From an uncultured Bacteroidales bacterium (lineage in GTDB: Bacteria; Bacteroidota; Bacteroidia; Bacteroidales; Paludibacteraceae), in contig ONMU01000025.1 in assembly GCA_900319035.1 (NCBI GenBank), forward strand, positions 1 to 34,934: DNA of 34,934 nt, given 5' to 3'. The position numbers and the translations under genes are program-made. Shown in pieces: positions 13,464 to 21,500 of this stretch (position 1 is its first letter; every line of letters starts with the position of its first letter). Under the pieces are notes generated by a model. That model was not told the DNA's origin and searched no databases. It was given only the letters and a program-made list of their open reading frames with translations.

Positions 13464-15557
13464 GTGGAACTATCTCATAGAGATATAACGTATTGTAAGA
13501 ATGTCGGTGCTAAGCGTGCCGACATTCTTCGTAAAGAGCTCGGGGTCAATACCGCCCTCGATCTCATTCGGCAGTATCCCTATAAGTATATCGACCGGAG
13601 TCGTTTCTATCGCATTGCCGAACTTGACGACGAAGATACCTATGTGCAGATCATCGGCGAAGTGACCGAATGGCACACTATCGGTATCGGTAAGGCGCAG
13701 CGGCTCAGTGCTACTTTCTTTGACGGTACCCATCAGTGTGAGTTAGTGTGGTTCCGAGGCGTGCAGTACGTCAAGCTGCAGCGAGGTGTGAAATATCTCC
13801 TTTTCGGCAAACCAAGCCGTTTTCAGCACGTCTATAACTTCGTGCATCCCGAACTGACACCGATGTCTAAAGTGACGCCGGAGATGACGCAGGGTCTCGA
13901 ACCCTATTACAACACCACCGAGACCATGAAGAAGCATGGCATCAACTCCAAAGCCATGCGAACGATGATAGCCGGTCTCCTTCCCGAACTCAAAGCCGGT
14001 GTGCCCGACACCATCGGTGCCGATATCTTGCAGCGTTACCGCTTGATGAGCCTCACGGAGGCATTGGTCAACGTCCATTTCCCCAAAGACACACCTTCGA
14101 TGCAGAACGCTCGTGCGAGGTTGAAGTTCGAGGAGCTGTTCTATATCCAGCTGCAGATACTTCGGCAGATGAAGCGTCGGGAGCAGAACCCGGGTTTCGC
14201 TATGCCGATGGTCGGTAGCCGTTTTCATGGCTTGTACAAGAGCCTGCCCTTTGATCTGACCGGTGCGCAGAAAAGGGTCATTCATGAGATCCACGATGAC
14301 CTCAAGTCCGGTCGTCAGATGAACCGTCTGCTGCAAGGCGATGTGGGTTCCGGTAAGACCCTCGTGGCGCTGATGTGCTGTCTCTTGGCGGTCGATAACG
14401 GCTATCAGGCTTGTATCATGGCACCGACCGAGATCCTTGCTAACCAACATTACGAGACCCTAAAGGCTTTTCTTGCTCCCCTCGGCGATGCTGTCCATAT
14501 AGCCCTTCTGACGGGCTCTACCACGCCTAAGAACCGCGTGCCGATACATAACGGACTGATGAACGGTACTATCCATATTCTCATCGGTACACACGCACTC
14601 TTGGAGGATAATGTCCAGTGGCAGAACCTCGGGTTTGTGGTCATCGATGAGCAGCACCGTTTCGGCGTTGCGCAGCGTGCCAAACTATGGACCAAGAACC
14701 AACTGCCGCCGCATATTCTCGTCATGACCGCGACCCCTATACCCCGTACCTTGGCAATGACCGTCTATGGGGATCTGCAGGTCTCCATCATCGATGAGTT
14801 ACCGCCCGGACGTAAACCCGTCCAGACGATCCATTATTCGATCCAACGCCGCGCACAGGTCTATGCTTTCCTCCGCAAACAGATACAGGAAGGACGGCAG
14901 GTCTATGTCGTCTATCCGCTTATCAAGGAGAACGAGAAACTCGATCTGCAGGACTTGCAGAACGGTTTTAATGAACTGTGCGAAGCGTTTCCTGAATATA
15001 AGATCTCCATGGTACACGGTCAGATGAAAGCCGCGGACAAAGATCTGCAGATGCAGCGTTTTGCGTCCGGCGAGACCCAGATCCTTGTGGCAACGACCGT
15101 CATCGAGGTCGGCGTCAATGTGCCCAATGCTACGGTGATGATGATTCAGAATGCCGAACGTTTTGGGCTCAGTCAGCTCCATCAACTGCGAGGTCGAGTT
15201 GGACGAGGCGGCGATCAGAGTTACTGTCTGCTCTTGACCGATCTCGAGCTAAGCAAGGACACCCGCAAACGCATGGATATCATGGTCGCTACCAACGACG
15301 GCTTCCGTATCGCCGAAGCCGACCTGCAGCTCCGTGGAGCCGGTGACCTCGAAGGAACGCAGCAGTCCGGTATTCCCTTCGATCTGAAGATAGCCAACCT
15401 CTCTACCGATGGACAACTGCTCAACCTCGCCCGTCAGGCTGCGATGGAGATCTTGGACAAAGATCCGCTCTTGGAGGACGAGATGAACCGCATGTACAAA
15501 CGTCAGTTAGACTTCCGCCGCGTCGAGCAGTCCTATAACTGGGGAGAAATCAGTTGA
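13464..15557 (+). CDS. recG: ATP-dependent DNA helicase RecG
   Basis: A 697-residue helicase with a GTG start. The N-terminal wedge/OB domain contains NVGAKRADILRKELG, YPYKYIDRSRFYRI and YVQIIGEV. Helicase motifs follow in order: QKRVIHEI, Walker A GDVGSGKT near residue 292, APTEILANQH, DEQHRFGV near 394 (RecG-type motif II), TATPIPRT, and in the second half VYPLI, TTVIEVGVNVPNA and the QLRGRVGRG motif VI. RecG remodels stalled replication forks and branched recombination intermediates. Length is normal. It lies 12 bases after tonB, so it is probably co-transcribed, and a terminator follows directly. Confidence 0.96.
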   Translation: MELSHRDITYCKNVGAKRADILRKELGVNTALDLIRQYPYKYIDRSRFYRIAELDDEDTYVQIIGEVTEWHTIGIGKAQRLSATFFDGTHQCELVWFRGVQYVKLQRGVKYLLFGKPSRFQHVYNFVHPELTPMSKVTPEMTQGLEPYYNTTETMKKHGINSKAMRTMIAGLLPELKAGVPDTIGADILQRYRLMSLTEALVNVHFPKDTPSMQNARARLKFEELFYIQLQILRQMKRREQNPGFAMPMVGSRFHGLYKSLPFDLTGAQKRVIHEIHDDLKSGRQMNRLLQGDVGSGKTLVALMCCLLAVDNGYQACIMAPTEILANQHYETLKAFLAPLGDAVHIALLTGSTTPKNRVPIHNGLMNGTIHILIGTHALLEDNVQWQNLGFVVIDEQHRFGVAQRAKLWTKNQLPPHILVMTATPIPRTLAMTVYGDLQVSIIDELPPGRKPVQTIHYSIQRRAQVYAFLRKQIQEGRQVYVVYPLIKENEKLDLQDLQNGFNELCEAFPEYKISMVHGQMKAADKDLQMQRFASGETQILVATTVIEVGVNVPNATVMMIQNAERFGLSQLHQLRGRVGRGGDQSYCLLLTDLELSKDTRKRMDIMVATNDGFRIAEADLQLRGAGDLEGTQQSGIPFDLKIANLSTDGQLLNLARQAAMEILDKDPLLEDEMNRMYKRQLDFRRVEQSYNWGEIS

Positions 15558-15563
15558 GATAAA

Positions 15564-15590
15564 AAAAAGAGTCCCTTTTGGACTCTTTTT
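15564..15590. terminator. Bidirectional intrinsic terminator between recG and rpsU
   Basis: AAAAAGAGTCC pairs perfectly with GGACTCTTTTT around a 5-base loop. A and T runs on the two sides let it serve both convergent genes. Confidence 0.9.
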
Positions 15591-15591
15591 A

Positions 15592-15786
15592 TTACATATC
15601 GTCGTGAGCGTGCAACGACTGTACATACTTCGCATGTGCCATCTTAATTCGCTTCAGCTCGCTCGGTTTGTCGAATTGCTGACGACGACGGAGCTCTTTT
15701 ACGACACCCGTCTTATCGAATTTGCGTTTGAATTTCTTAATCGCGCGCTCGATGTTCTCACCTTCTTTTACAGGAACGATAATCAT
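15592..15786 (-). CDS. rpsU: Small ribosomal subunit protein bS21
   Basis: A 64-residue basic protein, MIIVPVKEGENIERAIKKF with the conserved KFDKTGVVKELRRRQQFDKP. A longer reading from an in-frame GTG adds three residues, but that GTG lies inside the Shine-Dalgarno; the ATG at 15786 is 8 bases from the GGAGG and is the better start. In this phylum bS21 (with bS6 and bS18) holds the 3' end of 16S rRNA so that the anti-Shine-Dalgarno is hidden. The gene lies downstream of tRNA-Leu with no recognisable promoter between, so the two are probably made as one transcript. Confidence 0.96.
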   Translation of the reverse strand: MIIVPVKEGENIERAIKKFKRKFDKTGVVKELRRRQQFDKPSELKRIKMAHAKYVQSLHAHDDM

Positions 15787-15793
15787 TGCATAC

Positions 15794-15801
15794 ACCTCCT
15801 T
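15794..15801 (-). promoter_or_regulatory. Strong Shine-Dalgarno of rpsU
   Basis: AAGGAGGT on the minus strand, 8 bases before the ATG when counted from GGAGG. It is the only full-length Shine-Dalgarno I see in the window. This fits translational feedback by bS21, which controls anti-Shine-Dalgarno access in this phylum. Confidence 0.85.
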
Positions 15802-15883
15802 TTAGTTACTCTCCGGGCAATTAGCCTGTTCTGAGTGGATAGCGGCTGTTTAAGTCTCCCGCCTGACCTTTTGTTAAACATTT

Positions 15884-15906
15884 GCGCGAGCATTTATAGC
15901 TCGCGC
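15884..15906 (-). other. Hairpin directly after tRNA-Leu
   Basis: GCGCGAGC and GCTCGCGC form a perfect 8-base-pair stem with a 7-base loop, starting 4 bases past the tRNA 3' end. No T run follows. It may be a processing signal between tRNA and rpsU message or a partial attenuator. Confidence 0.55.
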
Positions 15907-15909
15907 GAG

Positions 15910-15989
15910 TACCCAGGGCCGGGATCGAACCGGCACGGTTTCCCATTGGTGTTTGAGACCAACGCGTCTACCAATTCCGCCACCTGGGC
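15910..15989 (-). tRNA. tRNA-Leu (anticodon CAA)
   Basis: The minus strand folds as a class II tRNA: acceptor GCCCAGG/CCTGGGT (first pair G-U), D-loop AATTGGTAGAC, anticodon stem TTGGT/ACCAA with loop CTCAAAC (anticodon CAA, reads UUG), a short variable arm TGGGAAACCGT, and T arm GCCGG/CCGGC with loop TTCGATC. The CCA end is not encoded. A promoter with perfect spacing lies at 16025-16056. Confidence 0.95.
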
Positions 15990-16024
15990 GATTGTTTTTT
16001 AGCTCTTGCGAGCGAAAAAGCGTG

Positions 16025-16056
16025 CAAAAGTACTGCTTTTTTTTGAATTGACCAAA
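16025..16056 (-). promoter_or_regulatory. Primary-sigma promoter of tRNA-Leu and rpsU
   Basis: Minus-strand TTTG, a 20-base spacer and TACTTTTG. The spacer is nearly the same as in the rpsO promoter (25069-25100). It stands back to back with the tcdA promoter. Confidence 0.8.
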
Positions 16057-16071
16057 TTTTTTGGCATTTTT

Positions 16072-16103
16072 TTTGCATAAATACGTATTTTTTTGTAATT
16101 TTG
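16072..16103 (+). promoter_or_regulatory. Primary-sigma promoter of tcdA
   Basis: TTTG at 16072-16075 extended by CATA, a 20-base spacer, TAATTTTG at 16096-16103. The expected start is only about 10-15 bases before the ATG at 16122. Confidence 0.78.
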
Positions 16104-16121
16104 CACCCAAATTGGTCAAAT

Positions 16122-16814
16122 ATGAGTGAATTTTTTAGTAGAAGTGAGGTTTTGTTGGGCGAAAAGGCGATGCACGAGTTACAGAACAAACGTGTCATTC
16201 TTTTCGGAGTTGGAGGTGTCGGTTCGTGGTGTGCCGAAGCCTTAGTGCGAACCGGTCTGAAGCATCTGACGATCGTGGACGGCGATGTGGTTCAGGAGTC
16301 GAATGTGAACCGCCAGTTGCCGGCTACGCGTGAGACGATCGGTCAACCGAAAGTGGAGGCGCTGAAGGCTCGCTTGTTGACGATTAACCCCGAAGCAGAG
16401 ATCACGGCTATTCATGACTTCTATCACGCGGAGAATGAAAATCTCAAATCTCAAATCTCCAATTTCCAATTTGTCATTGATGCCATCGATAGCGTCAATG
16501 ACAAGACAGACCTTATATTATGCGCGACGCGGGCACGCGTGAAGATCTTCTCTTCTATGGGCGCAGCGCTTCGTTTTGACCCGACGCAGGTGACGACAGG
16601 CGAGTTGATGTCCATCAAGGGCGATGCCTTAGCGAAAGCCGTGCGAGCAAGGATGAAGAAATTGGATCTTCATCCCTATAAAAAAGTACGTTGCGTCTAT
16701 TCGACAGAACAGGCGCAACGATGTGAAGCTCGCGGTTCACTCATGCAAGTGACGGCAGTCTTTGGCTGCACGCTTGCAAGCATGGTGATCGAGGATATCC
16801 GGAAAAACGGATGA
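16122..16814 (+). CDS. tcdA: tRNA threonylcarbamoyladenosine dehydratase (TcdA/CsdL)
   Basis: A 230-residue E1-like/ThiF-family protein. It has the nucleotide loop GVGGVGSW near residue 29, the adenylation site IVDGDVVQESNVNRQLPAT, the QPKVEA helix, VIDAIDSV, and C-terminal PYKKVRCVYSTE and GSLMQVTAVFGC. It activates threonylcarbamoyl-A37 of tRNA with ATP and cyclises it to ct6A. A longer reading from an upstream TTG would start inside the promoter, so the ATG at 16122 is preferred. Residues NENLKSQISNFQF (about 106-118) come from a direct repeat of AATCTCAA units, a tolerated low-complexity insertion. The stop codon abuts the stop of the opposing gene. Confidence 0.92.
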   Translation: MSEFFSRSEVLLGEKAMHELQNKRVILFGVGGVGSWCAEALVRTGLKHLTIVDGDVVQESNVNRQLPATRETIGQPKVEALKARLLTINPEAEITAIHDFYHAENENLKSQISNFQFVIDAIDSVNDKTDLILCATRARVKIFSSMGAALRFDPTQVTTGELMSIKGDALAKAVRARMKKLDLHPYKKVRCVYSTEQAQRCEARGSLMQVTAVFGCTLASMVIEDIRKNG

Positions 16815-17294
16815 TTACTTGGCTAACGAGAATCCCTCATCAATATACGTATAGGTACCCTCTGAATAATCCTTGGCAGGGTCGTATTCGGGTGTGTTCC
16901 ACTTCGATATGTGGACATACTTATCGTTTCCATAAGCACCTCCCATGGTCTTCGATACAAACACCAGTCTCAGGTCTAACTTATCTTTCTGGTAATAATG
17001 TGTAGCGGCGTTACCGATTTCAAAACTGAGTTTAAAAGAAGCCTCTGTGCTTGAATTCCAAGTGAAGGTAGCCGAAGGGTCACTTACCTTGTTTTTGTCG
17101 GTAGAGCCGTATAGCGTGCTGACGGTTACGTTGTAATCGTTATTGGAGATCTTCGAATCGAACTTCACCGTCAGATCACTCATGGTGAAGGTATAACCGG
17201 TCATGTCTTTTGAGGCAAGGTCATCTTTTTTCTTGCATCCCACCAGCGCTATGCAGCAAACAAGGCAGGTGATGATAAATAGACGTTTGTTCAT
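16815..17294 (-). CDS. Small lipoprotein of unknown function
   Basis: A 159-residue protein with a lipoprotein signal: MNKRLFIITCLVCCIALVGC, lipid attachment at Cys20, then KKKDD. The mature part is beta-rich (FTMSDLTVKFDSK, ATFTWNSSTEASFKLSF, DLRLVFVSKTMGG) and looks like a single sandwich domain; no family is recognised. It begins 11 bases after the sulfatase stop, so it is probably the last gene of that operon. Its own stop touches the tcdA stop with no base between and no terminator hairpin is visible. Confidence 0.82.
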   Translation of the reverse strand: MNKRLFIITCLVCCIALVGCKKKDDLASKDMTGYTFTMSDLTVKFDSKISNNDYNVTVSTLYGSTDKNKVSDPSATFTWNSSTEASFKLSFEIGNAATHYYQKDKLDLRLVFVSKTMGGAYGNDKYVHISKWNTPEYDPAKDYSEGTYTYIDEGFSLAK

Positions 17295-17305
17295 AAGATA
17301 GTGTT

Positions 17306-19132
17306 TTATTGATTTTCGGGTTCTGCAAAGTAGTTACGACGGATGATTTTGTCGCACAGGATATATGCCTCTTGCTCCTCCATGAGACGTTGAGGCGGTT
17401 GTGCATTGCCTTTCTTACGGGTCTCCACCAAGTTGACGCCAACTCCTTTCCAAGGATATTTGTCGCAGCCGATGAGGTGCATGATGGTGGGGAAGATATC
17501 CGCCTGTTGGCACTCTTCATTGAACTCCTGTCGGTTGATATGCGGTGCCAGAACGATGAAAGGCACGTAGTTGCGATCCGGCATCTGGGGCATGTCGTGA
17601 CGAATCATGTACTGCTGAAACTCCCACCAGAGCATGGATTTGAAGACCGTGTGGTCTCCGGTGATAGCGACTACGGTGTTCTCCAATTCGCCTGCTTGCT
17701 CTAAGTCCGCAAGGAATGCGCCGATACACGAGTCGGTATAATGGAGACAACTGAAATACGCCTTCATCGCTTTAGGCAGCGAGGAAGGGAAGAGCAGGTT
17801 CTTGTTCTCGGGCACGAGCGTAAAAGGTGAGTGCGTAGAGAGGGTCAATGCCATGAGGCAACGGGGTTTGTCCATCGCTTTCCATTCCTCTGCGGCATGA
17901 GTGAGCATCTCTCCGTCTGTCCATGACAGCTCCATCACTTTCTCGAAGACTTCCACGCTCTCTTGGTCGAAATCAGTCTTCACCATCCGTTGGTATCCGT
18001 AGTTGCGATAGGCAGCGGCATTGTTCCAGAAATCCGGAGCAGCAGCATCCACTAATACGGCATCCTTGAAGAAATGCGCGTAGTTCGGATATGTGTTCTC
18101 GGGATAGAGCCGACAAGCAGCTCCGTGTTGCAAGGGTAGTAATCCGGTGTTGATGATCATCACTCCATCGCCGGAGACACCATGTTTGACTTGGCTCTTC
18201 ATGCACGGCGCAAAGAAACCCGACGAACTACGCGAGAGGGCATAGAGGTTCGGTGTGACGAATGCGCCGGACTGATCCGTGACCTCTATAGGCCAACTCT
18301 CCAGACTCTCTACGACGATGACAAGCAGGTTACGTTTCGGTGTCAGTTTGGCGTCCGAAGGCGTGTAGATCTCTTCCATCCATTGCTCCTCCTGCTCGGT
18401 CAGCGTAGTGGGCAGTTCGACAGGAGCACCGGTGTCGGTCATAGCGCCTTGCAGAAAAGCGATCGGCAAGTACGTGAAGACCGAGTGCTGCCGGACGTAC
18501 TGGTAAGGGTCAGACAACGACAACTCGAAGGCATCGAAGAACGGATTGACCGTCAGAGCTTTGCTCAACTCGGCATCGGCTTTCATGCGCAAGAAATAGT
18601 TGGCATAATTACCGATGGAAGAGCATAAAAACGCAGTAAGCAGCACGCATATATTCGTCAGGTACGAGCGCTTACCCGGGTTGGATTTGTTAACGGGAGC
18701 AAGCCACATTGCCACCACGGCATATACCACCGTGAGAATAAGGAAAATAGCAGATTTCCAGTTAACGAACATCAGCACACTTCCTCCAACTCCGCCCACG
18801 TTTCCTGCCATCATAATGGCATTGTACGTAAGCAGAATATTATTGGCGCGGAAATAAAGGATGTTGGCAATAAGCCACACATCGAGTATAAACAGCGCCA
18901 AGATCGTCCACCAGTTGCGCCGGACTATCCAGACCGGCGCAGCGATGAACAGCGAAATAGCTATCTGGGGTAACCAAGTAGCGATGAACTCTAAAGGCTC
19001 TGTCAGGTGTAGATCATGATAGATGAACACATGAAACAGCAGCGAGAAGAGAAAAAGGAAAAAGGAGAACCAGCAGAATATAAATATTCTGGACCGGTTC
19101 CCTTTCTCCATATAGGCACGCCAATTGTTCAT
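17306..19132 (-). CDS. LtaS-like membrane sulfatase/phosphoglycerol transferase family protein
   Basis: A 608-residue protein with about five N-terminal membrane helices (roughly 18-38, 52-70, 75-95, 125-145, 158-178), then a periplasmic alkaline-phosphatase-fold domain (about 265-560). Visible site residues are Glu275 in VIVVESLESWP, Ser320 in HGVSGDG as candidate nucleophile (Thr is usual in LtaS), His434 in STHSPF, and Asp493-His494 in GDHTVFKS. Family members move phosphoglycerol or phosphoethanolamine onto glycolipids, lipid A or glycans at the outer face of the inner membrane; the substrate here is open. The ATG overlaps the stop of the phosphomutase gene (TAATG), so the two are translationally coupled. 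Confidence 0.85.
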   Translation of the reverse strand: MNNWRAYMEKGNRSRIFIFCWFSFFLFLFSLLFHVFIYHDLHLTEPLEFIATWLPQIAISLFIAAPVWIVRRNWWTILALFILDVWLIANILYFRANNILLTYNAIMMAGNVGGVGGSVLMFVNWKSAIFLILTVVYAVVAMWLAPVNKSNPGKRSYLTNICVLLTAFLCSSIGNYANYFLRMKADAELSKALTVNPFFDAFELSLSDPYQYVRQHSVFTYLPIAFLQGAMTDTGAPVELPTTLTEQEEQWMEEIYTPSDAKLTPKRNLLVIVVESLESWPIEVTDQSGAFVTPNLYALSRSSSGFFAPCMKSQVKHGVSGDGVMIINTGLLPLQHGAACRLYPENTYPNYAHFFKDAVLVDAAAPDFWNNAAAYRNYGYQRMVKTDFDQESVEVFEKVMELSWTDGEMLTHAAEEWKAMDKPRCLMALTLSTHSPFTLVPENKNLLFPSSLPKAMKAYFSCLHYTDSCIGAFLADLEQAGELENTVVAITGDHTVFKSMLWWEFQQYMIRHDMPQMPDRNYVPFIVLAPHINRQEFNEECQQADIFPTIMHLIGCDKYPWKGVGVNLVETRKKGNAQPPQRLMEEQEAYILCDKIIRRNYFAEPENQ

Positions 19133-20913
19133 TACAATCCGAGACTTGCTTTGATAGCCGGAACACGTGCTTCTGCTTCAGCGGTGCAACGCTCATAGTC
19201 TGCGCCGGTGAACGGTTTGCCGGATTTAACCGGAATCTCGAAGTAGAACTTGATCTTCGGCTCGGTACCGGACGGACGAACGGACACTTTCAGACCACCT
19301 TCGGTGAAGTACTGCAGTACGTTTGAAGTAGCGTTCAGCGGCATCTCAAACTTCTCGCTCTCCCATTTGCCGTTGACCAGTTTCTTCTGCTCGAGGATCT
19401 TGTAGTCCTTGATGAGGCATACTTTCTCGCCTGCAATCTCCAACGGCGGGTTCTCGCGGTAGTTCTTCATCATCGCTTGGATCTCCTCGGCGCCCGTCTT
19501 ACCCGGACGAACGACGTTGATCGTGGTCTCTCTCTGGAAACCATAGTCCTCGTAGATCTTGAGCAGGTAGTCATAGAGGGTCATGCCGTTGTCCTTAGCG
19601 TACGCAGCGATCTCGCAGATGAGGCAGATAGCCGAAGGCGAACATTTATCGCGTACAGCGTCGTACGGCAGGAAGCCGAAGGACTCCTCACCACCACCGA
19701 TGTATTTGCGTTTGCCTTCCCACATGCGGATACGGTTAGCAATCCACTTAAAGCCCGTGTACTCGTCGGTCAGCGTCACACCCTGTGCATCAGCAATCTT
19801 ACGGATGAGCTCGGAGGTCACGATGGTCTTAACGATATACATGTCATCGCGGAACTTGCCCAGACGCTTCATGTTGTTGATGATGTAGTAGTGGTACATG
19901 ATATTGGTCTGGTTACCATTGATGATCACCCATTCTCCCTTGTCGTTGCGGCAAACGATAGCGATACGATCCGCATCGGGGTCAGAAGCGATAACCAAGT
20001 CGGCGCCAAGCTTGGTACCGAGTTTCATACCAAGGGTCATAGCCTCTGCGTTCTCGGGGTTCGGGGAAACGACCGTCGGGAAGTTACCGTCGATCACCAT
20101 CTGCTCGGGTACTACGTGGATGTTCTGGAATCCCCAGCTACGCAGACAGAGCGGTACGATCTGACGACCTGCTCCGTGCATCGGGGTATAAACGATGTTG
20201 AGGTCTTTCTGACGAAGGATAGTGTCTTGGTCGATCATAACGTCCTTAACAGCCATCATGTAGTCGTAGTCCATCTCGCCGCCGATGATCTCGATGAGGT
20301 CTTTGTTTGCCTCCCATTTCACATCTGCGAGGGTCACTTTGTTCACCTCGTCGATGATACCTTGGTCATGCGGCTGGAGAACCTGCGAACCATCCTCCCA
20401 GTAAGCCTTGTAACCGTTGTACTCTTTGGGGTTGTGCGAAGCTGTTACGTTCACACCGCCCTGACATTTGAGATGACGGATAGCAAAGGACACCTCCGGT
20501 GTCGGACGGAGCGACTCAAACAGATACACTTTGATGCCGTTAGCCGAGAAGATGTTCGCTACTGTCTCAGCGAAGAGACGACCGTTGTTACGGCAGTCAT
20601 GACCCACTACTACAGCTACGCGACCGTCCTGAACATGGTCAAAACCGCCTTCTTTCTGCACTTTGAGCATGTAGTTGGCATAACCTTGGGTAGCCATAGC
20701 TACGATGTACTTGTTCATACGGTTGGTACCCGGACCCATAATACCGCGCAGACCGCCGGTACCAAACTCGAGGGTGCGATAGAAAGCATCGATGAGGTCA
20801 GTCTTGTCCTCTGCTTCCATCATGGCTTTCACTTGTGCGCGGGTCTCCGCGTCAAACGGTTCCTTGGTCCAAACCTCGGCAACCTCCATTACTTTTTTCA
20901 ATTCTTCGTTCAT
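19132..20913 (-). CDS. Phospho-sugar mutase (phosphoglucomutase/phosphomannomutase family)
   Basis: A 593-residue alpha-D-phosphohexomutase. All four domain signatures are present: the phosphoserine loop VTASHNPKEYNGYK (Ser159), the metal loop SDPDADR near residue 317, the sugar-binding GGEESFGF near 413, and the phosphate-binding VRPSGTEPKIKFYF near 548. The long form (about 580-590 residues) is typical of Bacteroidota and Firmicutes phosphoglucomutases. It interconverts sugar-1- and sugar-6-phosphates, feeding nucleotide-sugar and glycan synthesis. The sequence cannot decide glucose, mannose or both. It overlaps the sulfatase gene by one base and lies 44 AT-rich bases after hpt, where I see no promoter. 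Confidence 0.92.
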   Translation of the reverse strand: MNEELKKVMEVAEVWTKEPFDAETRAQVKAMMEAEDKTDLIDAFYRTLEFGTGGLRGIMGPGTNRMNKYIVAMATQGYANYMLKVQKEGGFDHVQDGRVAVVVGHDCRNNGRLFAETVANIFSANGIKVYLFESLRPTPEVSFAIRHLKCQGGVNVTASHNPKEYNGYKAYWEDGSQVLQPHDQGIIDEVNKVTLADVKWEANKDLIEIIGGEMDYDYMMAVKDVMIDQDTILRQKDLNIVYTPMHGAGRQIVPLCLRSWGFQNIHVVPEQMVIDGNFPTVVSPNPENAEAMTLGMKLGTKLGADLVIASDPDADRIAIVCRNDKGEWVIINGNQTNIMYHYYIINNMKRLGKFRDDMYIVKTIVTSELIRKIADAQGVTLTDEYTGFKWIANRIRMWEGKRKYIGGGEESFGFLPYDAVRDKCSPSAICLICEIAAYAKDNGMTLYDYLLKIYEDYGFQRETTINVVRPGKTGAEEIQAMMKNYRENPPLEIAGEKVCLIKDYKILEQKKLVNGKWESEKFEMPLNATSNVLQYFTEGGLKVSVRPSGTEPKIKFYFEIPVKSGKPFTGADYERCTAEAEARVPAIKASLGL

Positions 20914-20957
20914 GGTAGAATTAATGATTAATTAATAATTAATAATGAATATTTATT

Positions 20958-21500
20958 TTATTCTTTGACTTTATAGATGGCATCCAGATTGCGCTCGAAG
21001 CCGTCGAAATCGAGTCCATAGCCGATGACAAATTCATCGGTTATCTCGCGACCGATATAGTCCGGTTTGGCATCGTCGTACTCTAATTTGCGGGGTTTGA
21101 AGAGCATGGTAGCCACACGGATAGAAGCGGCTCCTAAACCTCTGAGATGCGCTTTGAGTTGATGGATCGTCAGACCGGTGTCCACGATATCTTCGACGAT
21201 GACCACATCGCGGTTGTCCACCACTTGCTGCAAGGGTACGATGAACTCCAATTTGCCGGTGGAGGACATGCCCCAATACGAGCTCACACGGATGAACGTC
21301 ACCTCGCAACGGATGTCCTTGAGGGCTCGGATGAGGTCTGCGGCAAAGACAAAAGCGCCGTTGAGAACGACTACAAAGAGCGGTTCTTTCTCCTGATAGT
21401 CCTTACTGATACGATCAGCCACTTGCGCTACATCCTGCGCTATTTCCTGAGGGGTTAACCACTCTTCGAAATGATAACCCTGTTCGTCAATCGTTTTCAT
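20958..21500 (-). CDS. hpt: Hypoxanthine phosphoribosyltransferase
   Basis: A 180-residue type I phosphoribosyltransferase: the PRPP-binding motif VVIVEDIVDTGLT (about 99-111), LFVVVLNGAFVFAADL near 41-56, flexible-loop RVSSYWGMSSTG, and PDYIGREITDEFVIGYGLDF for the base. It salvages hypoxanthine (and often guanine) to nucleotides. Its start overlaps the end of hflX by 14 bases. Confidence 0.93.
   Translation of the reverse strand: MKTIDEQGYHFEEWLTPQEIAQDVAQVADRISKDYQEKEPLFVVVLNGAFVFAADLIRALKDIRCEVTFIRVSSYWGMSSTGKLEFIVPLQQVVDNRDVVIVEDIVDTGLTIHQLKAHLRGLGAASIRVATMLFKPRKLEYDDAKPDYIGREITDEFVIGYGLDFDGFERNLDAIYKVKE

Noticed and set aside
19477-20931. A 484-codon plus-strand frame opposite the phospho-sugar mutase gene
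   Set aside because: The minus strand encodes all four mutase signatures; the plus-strand product has no recognisable pattern.
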